Assembly: GCA_037039925.1 (NCBI GenBank)
Contig: JAXRKP010000602.1
Coordinates: 138,501 to 202,500, forward strand
Length of the DNA: 64,000 bases
Source of the DNA: Doris montereyensis
Lineage: Eukaryota > Mollusca > Gastropoda > Nudibranchia > Dorididae
Direction: 5' to 3'
Under the pieces are notes generated by a model. It was not told where the DNA came from, ran no database searches, and worked only from the letters and a program-made list of their open reading frames with translations. Positions 62,655 to 64,000 of the stretch are shown here, one piece after another. The translations under genes and the position numbers were made by a program. Each line of letters opens with the position of its first letter. Position 1 is the stretch's first letter.

Positions 62655-62890
62655 TGATCTCCTTGTTTTACAAACTCCTGTGTAGACGTCTTTCAAAGTT
62701 ATTAATGATATTTCTGCAAGTCTGGGGAGTGATGTTTGCGATGGCTCGCTCTATCTCTTGTCTAAGTTGGTTTATAATGTTGCGTCTGCTCTTATAAACT
62801 CTGGATTTCAAGTACCCCCGAGGAAAAAGTCCAGCGGTTTAAAATCTGGTCAGTCCGTCCACTGGCAATGCGGTCATTAAAAAAAACTTG
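62655..62890 (-). pseudogene. Mariner/Tc1-superfamily transposase remnant (C-terminal)
   Basis: The minus strand reads PDFKPLDFFLG then, after one indel, GYLKSRVYKSRRNIINQLRQ, EIERAIANITPQTCRNIINN and FERRLHRSL. This is the catalytic tail of IS630/Tc1/mariner-type transposases, where (S)PDL-PLDFFLWG-LK holds the last acidic residue. Only about 75 residues remain. Confidence 0.8.
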
Positions 62891-63099
62891 AAGCCACTTA
62901 AGTGTTCTGTTTGCAGTTTGTGGTGCTGTTTCAACTCGCATAAAACTTGGTCTGGCATAACAACAAGAAAAAGACTGAAAATGGGCACAGAGATGTGTGA
63001 CGCCATTTAATTACGTTTCACGATGGCACCGACTAATGCGATTTGAATACACTGTAATGTGATTGCAATAAATACCTTTTGTGGAAAGCTGATAGTTTC

Positions 63100-63380
63100 G
63101 TTCCTTCAAGGCTGTTACGGCCCATAGAGCTGGAGTTTATCCCAGTTTTTGTAGCGTAAAGTGGAACAGGTGATGATAATCATCTCCTGGCCAGGACATT
63201 AGTCTGTCGCATGGTTTTACCCCAAGCTAGTGCCTGTACCCATTTGCACCAGAGTTGAGCAGGGGGGGGGGATGCGTGTTAAATGTCTTTCCCAAAGAAC
63301 ACATCGGACCGAGCTTTGCTAGAATTCGAACCCAGGACCTCATGATCCCCGACGCGACAAAGCTGATGGTACAGGCTGAA
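63100..63380 (-). repeat. SINE family S with tRNA-like head
   Basis: Body shared with 22290-22540 and 51335-51510. On the minus strand the upper end gives GGTTCGAATTC (63327-63337), a near-perfect box B. A G-run (63261-63270) lies within. Confidence 0.7.
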
Positions 63381-63929
63381 TTCTTAGTGCGAAGTTTGAA
63401 TACGCGTAATCTTTGAATGTGAGATGACTATTTGAACTATGCTAGTCTCCTGTGTCAAAATTTCATTAAGAAATCACGTTCAGTCCTTTCACAATCATGA
63501 CGCAAGAAGGGTTACCTTTTTTCGCGTCACGTAGAACATATCTTAATCACGTAATGCTTAAATATATGCCAGTTGTTTGTGTGTGGAGATAATTTATGTA
63601 CAATAAAAGTGTGTTGTAATTTATATTGTAGTGAAGGTATTGTAAAACCAAAGCAATGTGTCCCTTTTTTTGGACAACAAATTTGTATGGTATCTTATGT
63701 TATCTTAAAATCAGTTGCTTTCCGAAAACAATCACACAATGGAACCATCTTCCGCATGATATGTTGTCCTGTATAAGGGCTAAACTGTTCAAATGTGCTC
63801 TGCGTGCTAATTTCAAGTGATCAAGCATGTATTGACGACATATTTGCATTAACGGGCAACCAATGTCTGTTGCATCTGATAAAACATTACATACAGAGAG
63901 TTTCGTTCGACGAAATGTGTGCTCATCTG

Positions 63930-64000
63930 ACTGAAATTTCTTTTATATCTTCTTCCCCTTTCTACGAAGTCTACATTTTGGTCGTTTACCTACGGTTTTG
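63930..64000 (-). mobile_element. RTE-like LINE, copy E, 3' part entering at window edge
   Basis: TTTTATATCTTCTTCCCC, TTCTACGAAGTCTACATTTT and GGTCGTTTACCT match the C-terminal coding region of copies A-C on the minus strand. The element continues past the window. Confidence 0.75.

Noticed and set aside
63327..63337. Functional tRNA gene on the minus strand
   Set aside because: Box B is present but no acceptor or D-arm pairing; it is part of a SINE.

Overview
This is a eukaryotic nuclear window: AT-rich, intron-bearing, crowded with dinucleotide microsatellites, non-LTR retrotransposons, DNA-transposon remnants and short interspersed repeats. Repeat content (RTE-like, Rex1/CR1-like and CR1/L2-like LINEs, long GA/CT tracts, tRNA-headed SINEs) and gene structures suggest an invertebrate, most plausibly a lophotrochozoan such as a gastropod mollusc. 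The species cannot be named from sequence alone. No operons, CRISPR, rRNA or intact tRNA genes were seen.

Three host genes were recovered by joining exons by eye; no single ORF shows them. (1) A minus-strand MDC1-like gene (DNA-damage checkpoint mediator), 25561 down to 11563: acidic N-terminus with a TQ motif, a complete FHA core over exons 3-5, then SD-rich exons and a long exon full of TQ motifs including an 11-unit, 27-bp coding repeat. No BRCT exons are in the window. (2) A plus-strand FKBP12-type prolyl isomerase, 30166-34854, five exons. (3) A minus-strand RMI2-like OB-fold gene (BLM dissolvasome), 52487-50845, three exons. A fourth, unidentified gene begins at 30104 on the minus strand, only 61 bp from the FKBP start codon.

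Mobile layout: 1-2500 Rex1/CR1-like LINE; 2544-11440 a 5.5-kb DNA element with imperfect terminal inverted repeats and an intron-bearing gene of a family I cannot name, split by a 3.36-kb RTE-like LINE (8033-11392) with a 13-bp target-site duplication; 13069-14100 an internally deleted relative of that element in an MDC1 intron; 39.2-45.2 kb a cluster of a short repeat (family P); 46222-49097 a second RTE copy carrying a 575-bp insertion with perfect 22-bp TIRs; 49.72-50.29 and 52.85-53.41 kb a direct repeat pair flanking RMI2; 53.54-54.77 kb a CR1/L2-like LINE; 56600-58347 and 58450-61312 two RTE copies tail to tail; 61.5-62.15 kb another LINE tail; 62.65-62.89 kb a mariner/Tc1-type transposase remnant; and an RTE 3' end entering at 63.93 kb.

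All three host genes and all mobile ORFs carry frequent 1-base frame breaks, several in homopolymers, while splice sites and exon phases stay consistent. Assembly indel error (unpolished long reads) is the simplest explanation for the host genes, so they should not be called pseudogenes without checking. MDC1 and RMI2 both serve DNA double-strand-break and recombination repair; their proximity here is not evidence of functional linkage.
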